Assembly (NCBI RefSeq): GCF_013266735.1
Contig: NZ_JABSNU010000003.1
Location: 186,001-250,000, forward strand
Direction: 5' to 3'
DNA length: 64,000 nucleotides
Source: Pedobacter foliorum
Lineage (GTDB): Bacteria > Bacteroidota > Bacteroidia > Sphingobacteriales > Sphingobacteriaceae
Made by a program: the position numbers and the translations under genes. The notes below the pieces were generated by a model, which was not told where the DNA came from, searched no databases, and saw only the letters and a list, made by a program, of their open reading frames with translations. Position 1 is the first letter of the stretch. Every line of letters starts with the position of its first letter. This document shows positions 42,682 through 50,834 of the stretch, piece by piece.

Positions 42682-43215
42682 CTAGGCGTTTTTAAGGAAT
42701 GTTTCTACAGCTGTAATTGCATTATTTAGCCTATCATCTCCCTGTCCGCTAACGATAACATATGCTGCGTTTAGCGTGTTAAGTTCTTTGTGCCAAACTT
42801 GCAGGAAATGCTCGCGTTTATGAGGGAAATCACGAAGAGGATCTTCTTGCCATGGCAGATCAATATCCATCAGTAAGTATAAGTCGTAATTGTATTTTGG
42901 AAGTGCATCCAGAACAATCTGCGGAGTTTCTCCAAAAACCTCGTCACTCCATATTTTTACAGTGATGAAGGTTGTATCACAGAAAATCAGATCTTTTTCG
43001 GCGATAGCAAGGATAGAATCTTCAAGTGCCAACTGTCCGTGAAACATATTCACCTCATCTTGTAAATTACAAGGCTCAGTTAATGCTGCACAATAATAAC
43101 GGGCATATTCTGGTACCCACAAGGTATTGTACTGTTTTGCAAGTTGCTGGGTAATGGTTGATTTTCCGGTACTCTCCGGACCAACAATAGCTATCTTTTT
43201 AATGGGTCTGTTCAC
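42682..43215 (-). CDS. NadR-like P-loop kinase (nicotinamide riboside kinase type)
   Basis: This 177-residue protein has Walker A GPESTGKST (about 11-19), then YARYYCAAL and a Walker B-like LIFCDTTFITVKIWSDEVF, as in the kinase domain of NadR. The N-terminal adenylyltransferase domain of full NadR is absent. It would phosphorylate nicotinamide riboside, or possibly thiamine, after transport. Its gene overlaps the end of the pnuC-like gene by 17 bp, so the two products are made together. Confidence 0.82.
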   Translation of the reverse strand: MNRPIKKIAIVGPESTGKSTITQQLAKQYNTLWVPEYARYYCAALTEPCNLQDEVNMFHGQLALEDSILAIAEKDLIFCDTTFITVKIWSDEVFGETPQIVLDALPKYNYDLYLLMDIDLPWQEDPLRDFPHKREHFLQVWHKELNTLNAAYVIVSGQGDDRLNNAITAVETFLKNA

Positions 43216-43813
43216 GATAAGTTCTCCTCCAATCTAAATAGCCTACTGAGGCAATATAGACATATAACGCATACATAACTGCTGTAGCATACAAATCTTT
43301 CGAGATGTACATGCCTACATATATAATGTCAACAAAAATCCAGATTAGCCAGTTTTGCAATACCTTTCTTGCAAGAAATATCTGCGCTATTAAACTACAT
43401 GCAGTACAAAAGCTATCTAAAAATGGGAAAGAGGCATCTGTGTTTTTCTTAAGTACAAAACCTAGTATTGCCGTAAAAACAATTACGCCTAAAATAGACA
43501 GGATAATTTCTTTTTGGGTTATAATCGCAATTGGTCTAGATGCTTCGGGATTATTTCTGTTTTTACTCCAAAAGTACCAGCCATAAACATTCATGGCAAA
43601 AAAATAGACCTGTAAACCCATATCTGCGTACAACTTAGATTCGAAGAAGATGAAGATATAGATAACAACACTAACTATGGCAATAGGCCAGTTGTAGATA
43701 TTGTTTTTGGCTGCTAGCCACACACACAATATTCCTGTGAAAACGCCGAACCATTCCAGTAATCCGGTTTGTAGAAATAACTGCGTAAAACTGTCTTTTA
43801 AAACATCAAACAT
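43199..43813 (-). CDS. PnuC/PnuT family vitamin transporter
   Basis: This 204-residue protein has about seven helices and the PnuC fold; the conserved NWLIWIFVDIIYVGMYISKD (about 160-179) has the WxxWxxxD motif. PnuC imports nicotinamide riboside, while PnuT relatives in Bacteroidota import thiamine. The kinase gene overlapping its 3' end suggests nicotinamide riboside; the TPP riboswitch just downstream suggests thiamine. The sequence alone does not decide. A TACTTTTG box ends 4 nt before its start codon. Confidence 0.85.
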   Translation of the reverse strand: MFDVLKDSFTQLFLQTGLLEWFGVFTGILCVWLAAKNNIYNWPIAIVSVVIYIFIFFESKLYADMGLQVYFFAMNVYGWYFWSKNRNNPEASRPIAIITQKEIILSILGVIVFTAILGFVLKKNTDASFPFLDSFCTACSLIAQIFLARKVLQNWLIWIFVDIIYVGMYISKDLYATAVMYALYVYIASVGYLDWRRTYREQTH

Positions 43814-43817
43814 TTGC

Positions 43818-43825
43818 CAAAAGTA
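43818..43825 (-). promoter_or_regulatory. TACTTTTG -7 box before pnuC-like gene
   Basis: On the minus strand TACTTTTG is 4 nt upstream of the ATG at 43813, the same gap as for the genes at 1735 and 60780. A leaderless mRNA would be expected. Confidence 0.45.
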
Positions 43826-43982
43826 ATTATCCTAAACGTATTCACAATATTATACCTCTTATACTTATAATCATCTGATTGTAATTAAAGCTGTATTTGA
43901 AAAAATAATATGATTACTACGTAATGATACTATTCGATTGAACGTTTGATAGGAGAAATGGTAAAGGATTAATTGACTACCC

Positions 43983-44300
43983 ATGAAAAGGATAAGTGTG
44001 AATTTTTTGTTAATTACAGCATTCTCGCTGTTATTATTTGCATTCGTTACAATTAAAGATGGCGGTATTAAAGGGAAAGTTTCCTCTGTAGACAGCGTAG
44101 TACAGGTGATAGCCATATCGGGAAGTGATACATTAAAGGCTAATATTAATGGAGAGAATTTTACCATTAGTAATGTAAAACCGGGAACCTATGTAGTATG
44201 GATTAAAGGCAAGCTTCCTAGTAGAGATGCATCTTTAATAAACGTTGCTGTGTTGGATAGTACCACAACTGATGTTGGACAAATAAGACTTAAGCAATAA
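43983..44300 (+). CDS. Small secreted protein with carboxypeptidase-regulatory-like fold
   Basis: This 105-residue protein has a signal peptide (about 1-24) and then a single Greek-key-like domain of about 75 residues: GGIKGKVSSVDSVVQVIAI, then NFTISNVKPGTYVVWI, then VAVLDSTTTDVGQIRLK. This pattern matches CarboxypepD_reg-like modules, which normally sit at the start of TonB receptors. Here it stands alone. Its role is unknown. A terminator follows at 44325. Confidence 0.65.
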   Translation: MKRISVNFLLITAFSLLLFAFVTIKDGGIKGKVSSVDSVVQVIAISGSDTLKANINGENFTISNVKPGTYVVWIKGKLPSRDASLINVAVLDSTTTDVGQIRLKQ

Positions 44301-44324
44301 ATCTGTGGATTAAAGTTTAAATGG

Positions 44325-44346
44325 GAGGCTATTGAGCCTCTTTTTC
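44325..44346 (+). terminator. Terminator after the small secreted protein gene
   Basis: GAGGCT (44325-44330), ATTG loop and AGCCTC (44335-44340), followed by TTTTT. It ends the transcript before the carB promoter. Confidence 0.85.
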
Positions 44347-44396
44347 TGTTTATGAGGGTTTTTGAAAAAATACCTGATTTATAATGATCAAAAGCG

Positions 44397-44425
44397 TAAC
44401 TTTGCATCCCGACAGAAGAGTCGGG
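44397..44425 (+). promoter_or_regulatory. carB promoter box and 5' hairpin
   Basis: TAACTTTG at 44397-44404 fits the -7 consensus; the start is expected near 44411. A 6-bp hairpin CCCGAC-AGAAGA-GTCGGG lies at 44408-44425, at the very start of the transcript. The leader before carB is about 105 nt and includes a short ORF. Confidence 0.5.
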
Positions 44426-44433
44426 GATCTTTA

Positions 44434-44526
44434 ATGATACTAAAGAAATCTCTAAGACAATTCCAGTCTACAATAATTGCATTTTTTACCCTTATAACTT
44501 TAGACTTTTTAAAGCCTTATGCCTAA
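44434..44526 (+). CDS. Possible 30-residue leader ORF overlapping carB start
   Basis: An ATG at 44434 opens a 30-codon frame ending at 44526, overlapping the first 8 nt of carB (44519). The product would be hydrophobic with few charged residues (MILKKSLRQF at the start, FLKPYA at the end). It has only one Arg, so an arginine-type attenuator is not supported. The overlap could couple translation of the two frames. Whether it is translated is unknown. Confidence 0.3.
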   Translation: MILKKSLRQFQSTIIAFFTLITLDFLKPYA

Positions 44527-47335
44527 AGACACCTCCATACGCTCGGTACTCATCATCGGATCAGGTCCTATTATCATCGGTCAAGCTTGTGAGTTTGATT
44601 ACTCAGGATCTCAAGCCGCCTTATCTTTAAAAGAAGAGGGAATCGAAGTTTCGATCATTAATTCCAATCCTGCGACCATTATGACCGATAAAGTAATCGG
44701 TGATCATGTTTACCTATGGCCATTGACCGTAGATTCTATCGAGCAGATCTTACAAGAACGTAAAATTGATGCAGTATTGCCTACCATGGGTGGCCAAACA
44801 GCATTGAATCTTTGTATTGAAGCATCTGAACGTGGAATATGGGAGAAATATGGAGTAAGGGTGATCGGTGTAGATGTTGCTGCAATCGAAAAAACCGAAA
44901 ACCGTGAAGCCTTCCGCCAGTTAATGGTTGATATAGGTGTAGGAGTTGCAACTTCAAAAATTGCCAATTCTTTCCTCGAAGGTAAAGAAGCTGCCCAGGA
45001 AATTGGTTATCCACTAGTAATTCGCCCTTCATATACATTAGGTGGTTTTGGTGGTGGGTTCGTACACAGGAAGGAAGAATTTGACCAGGCTTTAAAACGA
45101 GGACTTGAAGCTTCTCCTACACATGAGGTGTTGGTAGAACAAGCTGTTTTAGGTTGGAAAGAATATGAATTGGAATTGTTAAGGGACAGTAATGACAATG
45201 TGATCATTATCTGTTCTATTGAAAATTTTGATCCAATGGGCATCCATACTGGCGACTCGATCACTGTGGCGCCTGCAATGACATTATCTGATCGCTGCTA
45301 CCAGGATATGCGTAACCAGGCGATCAAAATGATGCGTGCAATAGGAAACTTCGCTGGAGGTTGTAATGTGCAGTTCTCGGTTAATCCTGATAACGATGAA
45401 ATTATCGCAATTGAGATTAACCCAAGGGTATCTCGCTCGTCAGCATTGGCAAGTAAGGCTACCGGTTATCCAATTGCTAAAATTGCAGCTAAACTGGCTA
45501 TAGGCTATAATCTGGATGAATTAGAAAACCAGATTACAAAAACTACATCAGCATATTTTGAGCCAACACTTGATTATGTGATTGTGAAAGTTCCTCGTTG
45601 GAACTTCGATAAATTTAAAGGCGCTAACACGGAATTGGGCTTACAGATGAAATCTGTAGGTGAGGTAATGGCCATCGGACGTACTTTTATTGAAGCAATA
45701 CAAAAAGCTTGTCAGAGTTTGGAAATTGGCAGAGCAGGTTTGGGTGCTGATGGTAAACATAGCCGTAGTATCGAAGAGATCATGCATGGTCTTGAGCATC
45801 CAAGCTGGAATCGTTTATTCCTGATTAAAGATGCCATGAGCATGGGTGTACCATTGGAGTCGATCAGGAAAGTTACCCGTATCGATAAATGGTTCTTATC
45901 GCAAATTCATGAATTAGTTCAGCTGGAAACAGAATTGAAACGTTATTCGCTAAATAATATCCCTAAAGATTTCTTCTTTACCTTAAAACAGAAAGGCTTC
46001 TCTGATATTCAGATCGCTTATCTGCTTGGAAATGTAACGGAAGATGAGGTTTATGAGCGCAGAAAATCTTTAGGTATTAGACGTGTTTATAAAATGGTAG
46101 ATACTTGTGCTGCTGAGTTTGCTGCACAAACACCTTATTACTACTCAACTTTTGAAGAAGAGAATGAGTCGATCCCGTCTGATAAAAAGAAAGTGATTGT
46201 TTTAGGTTCTGGACCTAACCGTATCGGACAAGGTATCGAGTTTGATTACTCTTGTGTACACGGACTATTAGCAGCTAAAGAAACCGGTTTCGAGGCTATC
46301 ATGATTAACTGTAATCCTGAAACTGTTTCTACAGACTTTAACATGGCAGATAAGCTATACTTTGAGCCTGTGTTCTGGGAGCATGTACGAGAAATTATAG
46401 AACTTGAAAATCCAGTTGGAGTAATTGTTCAGCTTGGTGGTCAAACTGCCTTAAAAATGGCTGAAAAGCTTCAAGAGAATGGAATTAAGATAATTGGTAC
46501 TTCATATAATGATATGGATGTTGCCGAGGATAGAGGTCGCTTCTCTGATCTTTTAAAAGAACTAGAGATTCCATATCCAAAATATGGTGTTGCAGAGAAT
46601 GCTGAAGAAGCAATTGTTGTAGCAAATGAAGTAGGCTATCCGGTATTAGTAAGACCAAGTTATGTACTGGGCGGACAAGGGATGAGCATTGTTATTAACG
46701 ATGAGGATCTTGAAAAAGCTGTAGTAAAATTATTAGGTGACTTACCTGGAAACAGGGTGCTTATTGATCACTTCCTTGATAGAGCTGAAGAAACAGAATC
46801 AGACTCAATCAGTGATGGTGAAGATGTTCATATCATTGGATTGATGGAGCATATTGAACCAGCCGGTATTCACTCCGGAGACTCTAGTGCGGTGTTGCCA
46901 CCTTTCAGCTTATCTGAAAAGGTAATGAACGACATGGAGGTTTACTCTAAAAAGATTGCAAGAGCACTAAATGTGATCGGTTTGCTGAATATTCAGTTTG
47001 CGGTTAAAGATGAGAAAGTATATGTAATTGAGGCTAATCCAAGGGCGTCAAGGACTGTTCCTTTCATTGCTAAGGCTTATGATGTTCCTTATATTAACAT
47101 TGCTGCCAAAGTGATGCTGGGTGTAAATAAACTGAAAGATTTTACAATCGAGCGTAAGCTGGAGGGTTATGCAATTAAAGAACCGGTATTCTCTTTCTAC
47201 AAATTCCCTGAAGTTACTAAGGAGTTAGGTCCGGAAATGAAATCGACAGGTGAGGCCATCAGGTTTATCAAAGATACTGAAGATCCTTACTTCAGGAAAT
47301 TGATTAAAGACAAATCAATGTATTTATCTAAATAA
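44519..47335 (+). CDS. carB: Carbamoyl-phosphate synthase large subunit (no MGS domain)
   Basis: This 938-residue protein has two ATP-grasp halves (about residues 1-550 and 550-938), each starting with a VLIIGSGPIIIGQ- or VIVLGSGPNRIGQ-type segment, plus the oligomerisation region between. It makes carbamoyl phosphate from bicarbonate, ATP and glutamine-derived ammonia for arginine and pyrimidines. The protein stops after the second half, at KDKSMYLSK, so the C-terminal MGS-type allosteric domain (UMP/ornithine site in E. coli, total 1073 residues) is absent. This is common in Bacteroidota. carA is not in the window. Confidence 0.95.
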   Translation: MPKDTSIRSVLIIGSGPIIIGQACEFDYSGSQAALSLKEEGIEVSIINSNPATIMTDKVIGDHVYLWPLTVDSIEQILQERKIDAVLPTMGGQTALNLCIEASERGIWEKYGVRVIGVDVAAIEKTENREAFRQLMVDIGVGVATSKIANSFLEGKEAAQEIGYPLVIRPSYTLGGFGGGFVHRKEEFDQALKRGLEASPTHEVLVEQAVLGWKEYELELLRDSNDNVIIICSIENFDPMGIHTGDSITVAPAMTLSDRCYQDMRNQAIKMMRAIGNFAGGCNVQFSVNPDNDEIIAIEINPRVSRSSALASKATGYPIAKIAAKLAIGYNLDELENQITKTTSAYFEPTLDYVIVKVPRWNFDKFKGANTELGLQMKSVGEVMAIGRTFIEAIQKACQSLEIGRAGLGADGKHSRSIEEIMHGLEHPSWNRLFLIKDAMSMGVPLESIRKVTRIDKWFLSQIHELVQLETELKRYSLNNIPKDFFFTLKQKGFSDIQIAYLLGNVTEDEVYERRKSLGIRRVYKMVDTCAAEFAAQTPYYYSTFEEENESIPSDKKKVIVLGSGPNRIGQGIEFDYSCVHGLLAAKETGFEAIMINCNPETVSTDFNMADKLYFEPVFWEHVREIIELENPVGVIVQLGGQTALKMAEKLQENGIKIIGTSYNDMDVAEDRGRFSDLLKELEIPYPKYGVAENAEEAIVVANEVGYPVLVRPSYVLGGQGMSIVINDEDLEKAVVKLLGDLPGNRVLIDHFLDRAEETESDSISDGEDVHIIGLMEHIEPAGIHSGDSSAVLPPFSLSEKVMNDMEVYSKKIARALNVIGLLNIQFAVKDEKVYVIEANPRASRTVPFIAKAYDVPYINIAAKVMLGVNKLKDFTIERKLEGYAIKEPVFSFYKFPEVTKELGPEMKSTGEAIRFIKDTEDPYFRKLIKDKSMYLSK

Positions 47336-47337
47336 TA

Positions 47338-47362
47338 TAAAGTCCCGAAAGGGACTTTTTTT
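47338..47362 (+). terminator. Terminator after carB
   Basis: AAAGTCCC, GAAA, GGGACTTTTTTT: an 8-bp stem with a stable tetraloop and a T run. It also could serve the convergent DUF3137 gene. Confidence 0.9.
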
Positions 47363-47376
47363 ATTTTAACTAATTT

Positions 47377-48342
47377 TTATTCCTTGCCCCAGATCCTTGT
47401 GTTAAGGTCCAATTCGGCAATAATTGAATACATAAAACGAATTATGCTAAGATCTTCATCTAATGATTTGGTGGTGAGCAGGCTTTTAAATACAGGAGGT
47501 TCAAAGTAATCCTTTTCTAGTGGGAAGGCAATGTAAACGTAAGAGCCAATAAAAGATACAGAGATTGTTGCGCCACTTTTGTCGTTTAGTTCGCATAGTC
47601 GTTCCATCATTGCAGGAGTCAGAATGTATCTGGCTTCCACTTGGTCGGTCGAATAGGTAACAAAAGCCTTGTTAAATTCAGGGCTTTCAAGCTTTACAAG
47701 CTGTTTGCTAGACGAAGAGAAGATTGGCATTTTGTCGGATATCCAGGCGCCCAGAGCGTTACCCATGTCTTTAGGCTTAACTACTGTCAATCCATTAAAG
47801 TTCTTGTTAAAATCGGCCCAAAATACGATTCCTTTTAAAATGGTATGCCAATGCTCTTGTCTACCGTTTTTTGTTTGAGTCTCAGTCTTGTACTCTGCAT
47901 GAACTTCAGAGAAAGCGAACTGCGTTTTACCTGCATTGCCATAAATTTGATCCTCACTAGTGTATCTGTCCGGACGTTGGGTAAATAACTGAGAATTAAT
48001 AAAGTCGTTCTCGGGCAATCCATACTTATATTCAATCTTGAGGCTTTGATCTATAGATTTTAATGCTGAAGAAACTACTCTTTGTTTAAATTGATCTCTG
48101 TAATCACTAAATTTTTGGCCGGCTTTACTGAAAAATACAATGGAAAAAATTATGAGTATACCACCACAAATGGCTCCGGCAATTACCAGGCTACCCAACA
48201 TAGCACCTATAGCTATAAGTGTTATGCCCGAAGCAAGGAATAAATATGCTTTTATCTTTAAGTTTGAGAGCTCTTTTCTTTGTACTTCAAGTTCATTGAG
48301 TACAGTTTGTAGAGAAGGTAGAGCTGCAGTTTCTTCTGCCAT
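47377..48342 (-). CDS. DUF3137 membrane protein
   Basis: This 321-residue protein has two adjacent hydrophobic segments (about 32-52 and 56-72), and a large cytoplasmic or periplasmic domain following (FSEVHAEYKTETQTK, then GIVFWADFNKNFNGLTVV), which is the DUF3137 pattern. Function is unknown. Its ATG shares one base with the TAA stop of the lemA gene (TAATG), giving translational coupling. The pair is common in Bacteroidota, and a role in cell-envelope maintenance is usually proposed, without proof. Confidence 0.85.
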   Translation of the reverse strand: MAEETAALPSLQTVLNELEVQRKELSNLKIKAYLFLASGITLIAIGAMLGSLVIAGAICGGILIIFSIVFFSKAGQKFSDYRDQFKQRVVSSALKSIDQSLKIEYKYGLPENDFINSQLFTQRPDRYTSEDQIYGNAGKTQFAFSEVHAEYKTETQTKNGRQEHWHTILKGIVFWADFNKNFNGLTVVKPKDMGNALGAWISDKMPIFSSSSKQLVKLESPEFNKAFVTYSTDQVEARYILTPAMMERLCELNDKSGATISVSFIGSYVYIAFPLEKDYFEPPVFKSLLTTKSLDEDLSIIRFMYSIIAELDLNTRIWGKE

Positions 48343-48899
48343 TAGTTATTAAAAAGGTCTTTAGCACTTATGTTTTTACGCTCCTCCTCAGTGTTGGCTA
48401 GTACAGCAATAGGTTGGTAGTTCATCATCCCTGCAAAAATATTTCCGGGAAACATCATGATGGCATTGTTGTAGTCTGTAACCGAAGCATTATAAGTTCT
48501 TCTGGCAGCAGCAATTTGTTCTTCGCTTTCAGTCCATGTACTTTGTAGGTTCAAAAAGTTCTGATTTGCTTTTAGATCCGGATAGTTCTCTACGTTTACC
48601 ATTAGGCCTTTCACACTTGAACTTAATTGCTTGTCAAGGTCTAACCTTTCTTCGTTACTTAAGTTTGGACTACCGGCTTTGGCACGTAATTCTACTACCT
48701 TGGTTAATAGGTCTCCTTCGTACTGCATATATTGTTTAACAGTTTCAATTAAGTTAGGAAGTAAATCGAAACGTTTTTTAAGCATAACATCAATGGCAGA
48801 GAAAGCATTGGTTACCTGATTTTTTTTGCCAATCAGCGAATTATATATGCTGACGCCAAATATCAAAATAACGGAGAGGATAATAAATATTATAATCAT
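48342..48899 (-). CDS. LemA family protein
   Basis: This 185-residue protein has an N-terminal membrane helix (about 1-22) and the LemA helical domain: NAFSAIDVMLKKRFDLLPNL (about 33-52) and TWTESEEQIAAARRTYN (about 124-140). Members are anchored in the membrane with a helical domain outside or inside; the function is not known. It precedes DUF3137, and the stop overlaps that gene's start by 1 nt. Confidence 0.93.
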   Translation of the reverse strand: MIIIFIILSVILIFGVSIYNSLIGKKNQVTNAFSAIDVMLKKRFDLLPNLIETVKQYMQYEGDLLTKVVELRAKAGSPNLSNEERLDLDKQLSSSVKGLMVNVENYPDLKANQNFLNLQSTWTESEEQIAAARRTYNASVTDYNNAIMMFPGNIFAGMMNYQPIAVLANTEEERKNISAKDLFNN

Positions 48900-48985
48900 T
48901 ATTATAAGGTTAAGAGATTTTAAGATTTAAAGGTATTAAAATTTAACTTTCCTCTACCATTTAATTCGTGGAATGAATACGGGAT

Positions 48986-49020
48986 ATAAAAAATAACCCT
49001 GCCTCGGAGAAGGCAGGGTT
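48986..49020 (-). terminator. Terminator 1 of three between radA and lemA
   Basis: AACCCTGCCT (48995-49004) pairs perfectly with AGGCAGGGTT (49011-49020), loop CGGAGA. On the minus strand the stem is followed by ATTTTTT. Confidence 0.85.
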
Positions 49021-49035
49021 TAATCAATCAAATAT

Positions 49036-49064
49036 CAAAAAGGAGAACCTTTTTAATGGGTTCT
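49036..49064 (-). terminator. Terminator 2 of three (weaker)
   Basis: AGAACC (49044-49049) pairs with GGTTCT (49059-49064), 9-nt loop. On the minus strand it is followed by CCTTTTTG. Confidence 0.55.
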
Positions 49065-49091
49065 AAATTACAATTACTTTGGCTTAAAATG

Positions 49092-49122
49092 AAAAAATCC
49101 TCGCTATCTTACGATAACGAGG
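49092..49122 (-). terminator. Terminator 3 of three
   Basis: CCTCGCTATC (49099-49108) pairs with GATAACGAGG (49113-49122) except for one A-C on the plus strand, which is a G-U in the minus-strand RNA. Loop TTAC; TTTTTT follows on the minus strand. Confidence 0.85.
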
Positions 49123-49357
49123 ATAATCATCCCTATTGTTTATTACCATTCATAAATGACTGATAACATGTAGGTAATTGCAATTAGCCGGCCAGTTTAT
49201 ATTTAAGCCTTTTTACGTGGTGTAACTTGCTTGTAATTAGGTTTATGTGAGTTTTATGTGGATTTGTGGCAAATATTTTAAAGGGAAATAATATCCCCAA
49301 CATGTGGAAACTAAACGTAAAATATACACAGCGATAGCTGTTTAAACATTTAATTAG

Positions 49358-50734
49358 TTACCCAAATAGTAATGAAAATACATCCTCAATTTTCCTTACC
49401 GGAGTTATCTCAATTTTAAATCGATCTAATATTAGCCCTTTTAAATTATAGTTTGAGATAAAGATTCTTTCGAACCCAAGTTTTTCTGCCTCAGAGATAC
49501 GTTGCTCTATTCTATTAACGGCTCTGATTTCTCCGGATAGACCAACTTCAGCTGCAAAGCAAATTTTAGAAGAAATGGCTATATCCTCATGGGAAGAGAT
49601 TATTGCAACCATAATAGCGAGGTCAATCGCTGGATCTTCAACTTTAATACCACCGGCGATATTTAAGAATACGTCACGAGTACTTAATCTAAAACCACAT
49701 CTTTTTTCCAGCACGGCAAGGAGCATATTCATTCTTTTAGTGTCAAAGCCATTTGCTGAGCGCTGAGGCGTTCCGTATGCCGCTGCGCTAACCAACGCCT
49801 GTGTTTCTATTAACATTGGTCTGGCGCCTTCTAAAGTAGCTGATATGGCAATTCCGCTCATCTCTTCATCACGTTGTGATAATAAGATTTCAGATGGGTT
49901 GGATACTTCTCTCAAACCGGTACTATGCATGGCATAAATTCCCAATTCAGCCGCTGCACCAAAACGGTTCTTTATAGAGCGTAAAATACGGTATACATGA
50001 TGTCTGTCGCCTTCAAATTGTAAAACAGTGTCAACCATGTGTTCAAGGATTTTTGGTCCTGCAATGGTTCCGTCTTTAGTGATATGGCCGATTAGAAATA
50101 CAGGGGTATCAGTTTCCTTTGCAAACCTGAGTAATTCGGCGGTACATTCTCTAACCTGAGACACACTTCCTGGGGTTGAATCAATATTTGAGGAGTGAAG
50201 GGTTTGTATCGAATCAACTATTATGATGTTCGGTTCAAGGGCCTCAATTTGCTTAAAAATATTTTGAGTAGAAGTTTCTGTAAGGATATAGCAATCAGCC
50301 TTAGGTGATTTAGTGATGCGTTCTGCTCTCATTTTGATCTGCTGTTCGCTTTCTTCACCTGATACGTATAGGATTTTTTTGCCGGAGATATTTAGCGCCA
50401 ACTGAAGCATCAGTGTAGATTTCCCAATGCCGGGTTCTCCACCTATTAGAATAACTGATCCGGCAACCAGGCCGCCTCCTAATACTCTGTCGAGCTCCAG
50501 ATCTCCTGTTAAAGTTCTGTCTTCACTTATAGATTGAATATCATCAACTTTAGATGGTTTATTTAAGCGTTGGGTACCGGTTGATGTTTTCCAGGAAGGA
50601 ACTTTAGCACTTGTTTTCTCTATGATTTCCTCTACAAAGGTGTTCCATTCATTACAAGATGGACATCTTCCAAGCCACTTTGCCGATTCATATCCACAAC
50701 TTTGACAGAAATATGCTGATTTAGTTTTAGCCAA
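49358..50734 (-). CDS. radA: DNA repair protein RadA
   Basis: This 458-residue protein has the N-terminal C4 zinc finger CQSCGYESAKWLGRCPSC (about 9-26), the RecA-like ATPase with GGEPGIGKST (about 97-106), the KNRFG motif (SIKNRFGAAAELG) and the C-terminal Lon-type domain (about 290-455). It helps branch migration and repair during homologous recombination. It is transcribed after the rng terminator, and three terminators follow. Confidence 0.96.
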   Translation of the reverse strand: MAKTKSAYFCQSCGYESAKWLGRCPSCNEWNTFVEEIIEKTSAKVPSWKTSTGTQRLNKPSKVDDIQSISEDRTLTGDLELDRVLGGGLVAGSVILIGGEPGIGKSTLMLQLALNISGKKILYVSGEESEQQIKMRAERITKSPKADCYILTETSTQNIFKQIEALEPNIIIVDSIQTLHSSNIDSTPGSVSQVRECTAELLRFAKETDTPVFLIGHITKDGTIAGPKILEHMVDTVLQFEGDRHHVYRILRSIKNRFGAAAELGIYAMHSTGLREVSNPSEILLSQRDEEMSGIAISATLEGARPMLIETQALVSAAAYGTPQRSANGFDTKRMNMLLAVLEKRCGFRLSTRDVFLNIAGGIKVEDPAIDLAIMVAIISSHEDIAISSKICFAAEVGLSGEIRAVNRIEQRISEAEKLGFERIFISNYNLKGLILDRFKIEITPVRKIEDVFSLLFG

Positions 50735-50779
50735 TTTGATTACGATTTAATTCTACGAATTTATGCTTAATTCTATTAA

Positions 50780-50820
50780 AACAAACAGGCCCAATTTCAT
50801 AGAAATCGGGCCTGTTTGTT
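50780..50820 (-). terminator. Terminator between rng and radA
   Basis: AACAAACAGGCCC (50780-50792) is a 13-bp perfect inverted repeat of GGGCCTGTTTGTT (50808-50820), with an inner ATTTC/GAAAT stem in the loop. On the minus strand the stem is followed by TTAATAG; it ends the rng transcript. Confidence 0.85.
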
Positions 50821-50834
50821 AATTAAGTTAAAAC

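Larger units (their letters stand above)
48900..49357. other. 458-bp gene-free gap with three minus-strand terminators
   Basis: No ORF is convincing. Three hairpins followed by T runs on the minus strand lie at 49092-49122, 49036-49064 and 48986-49020, all facing away from radA. A smaller hairpin ACAGC-GATA-GCTGT is at 49328-49341, just after the radA stop. About 235 nt between the radA stop and the first terminator could be a 3' UTR or hold a small RNA. Confidence 0.7.
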
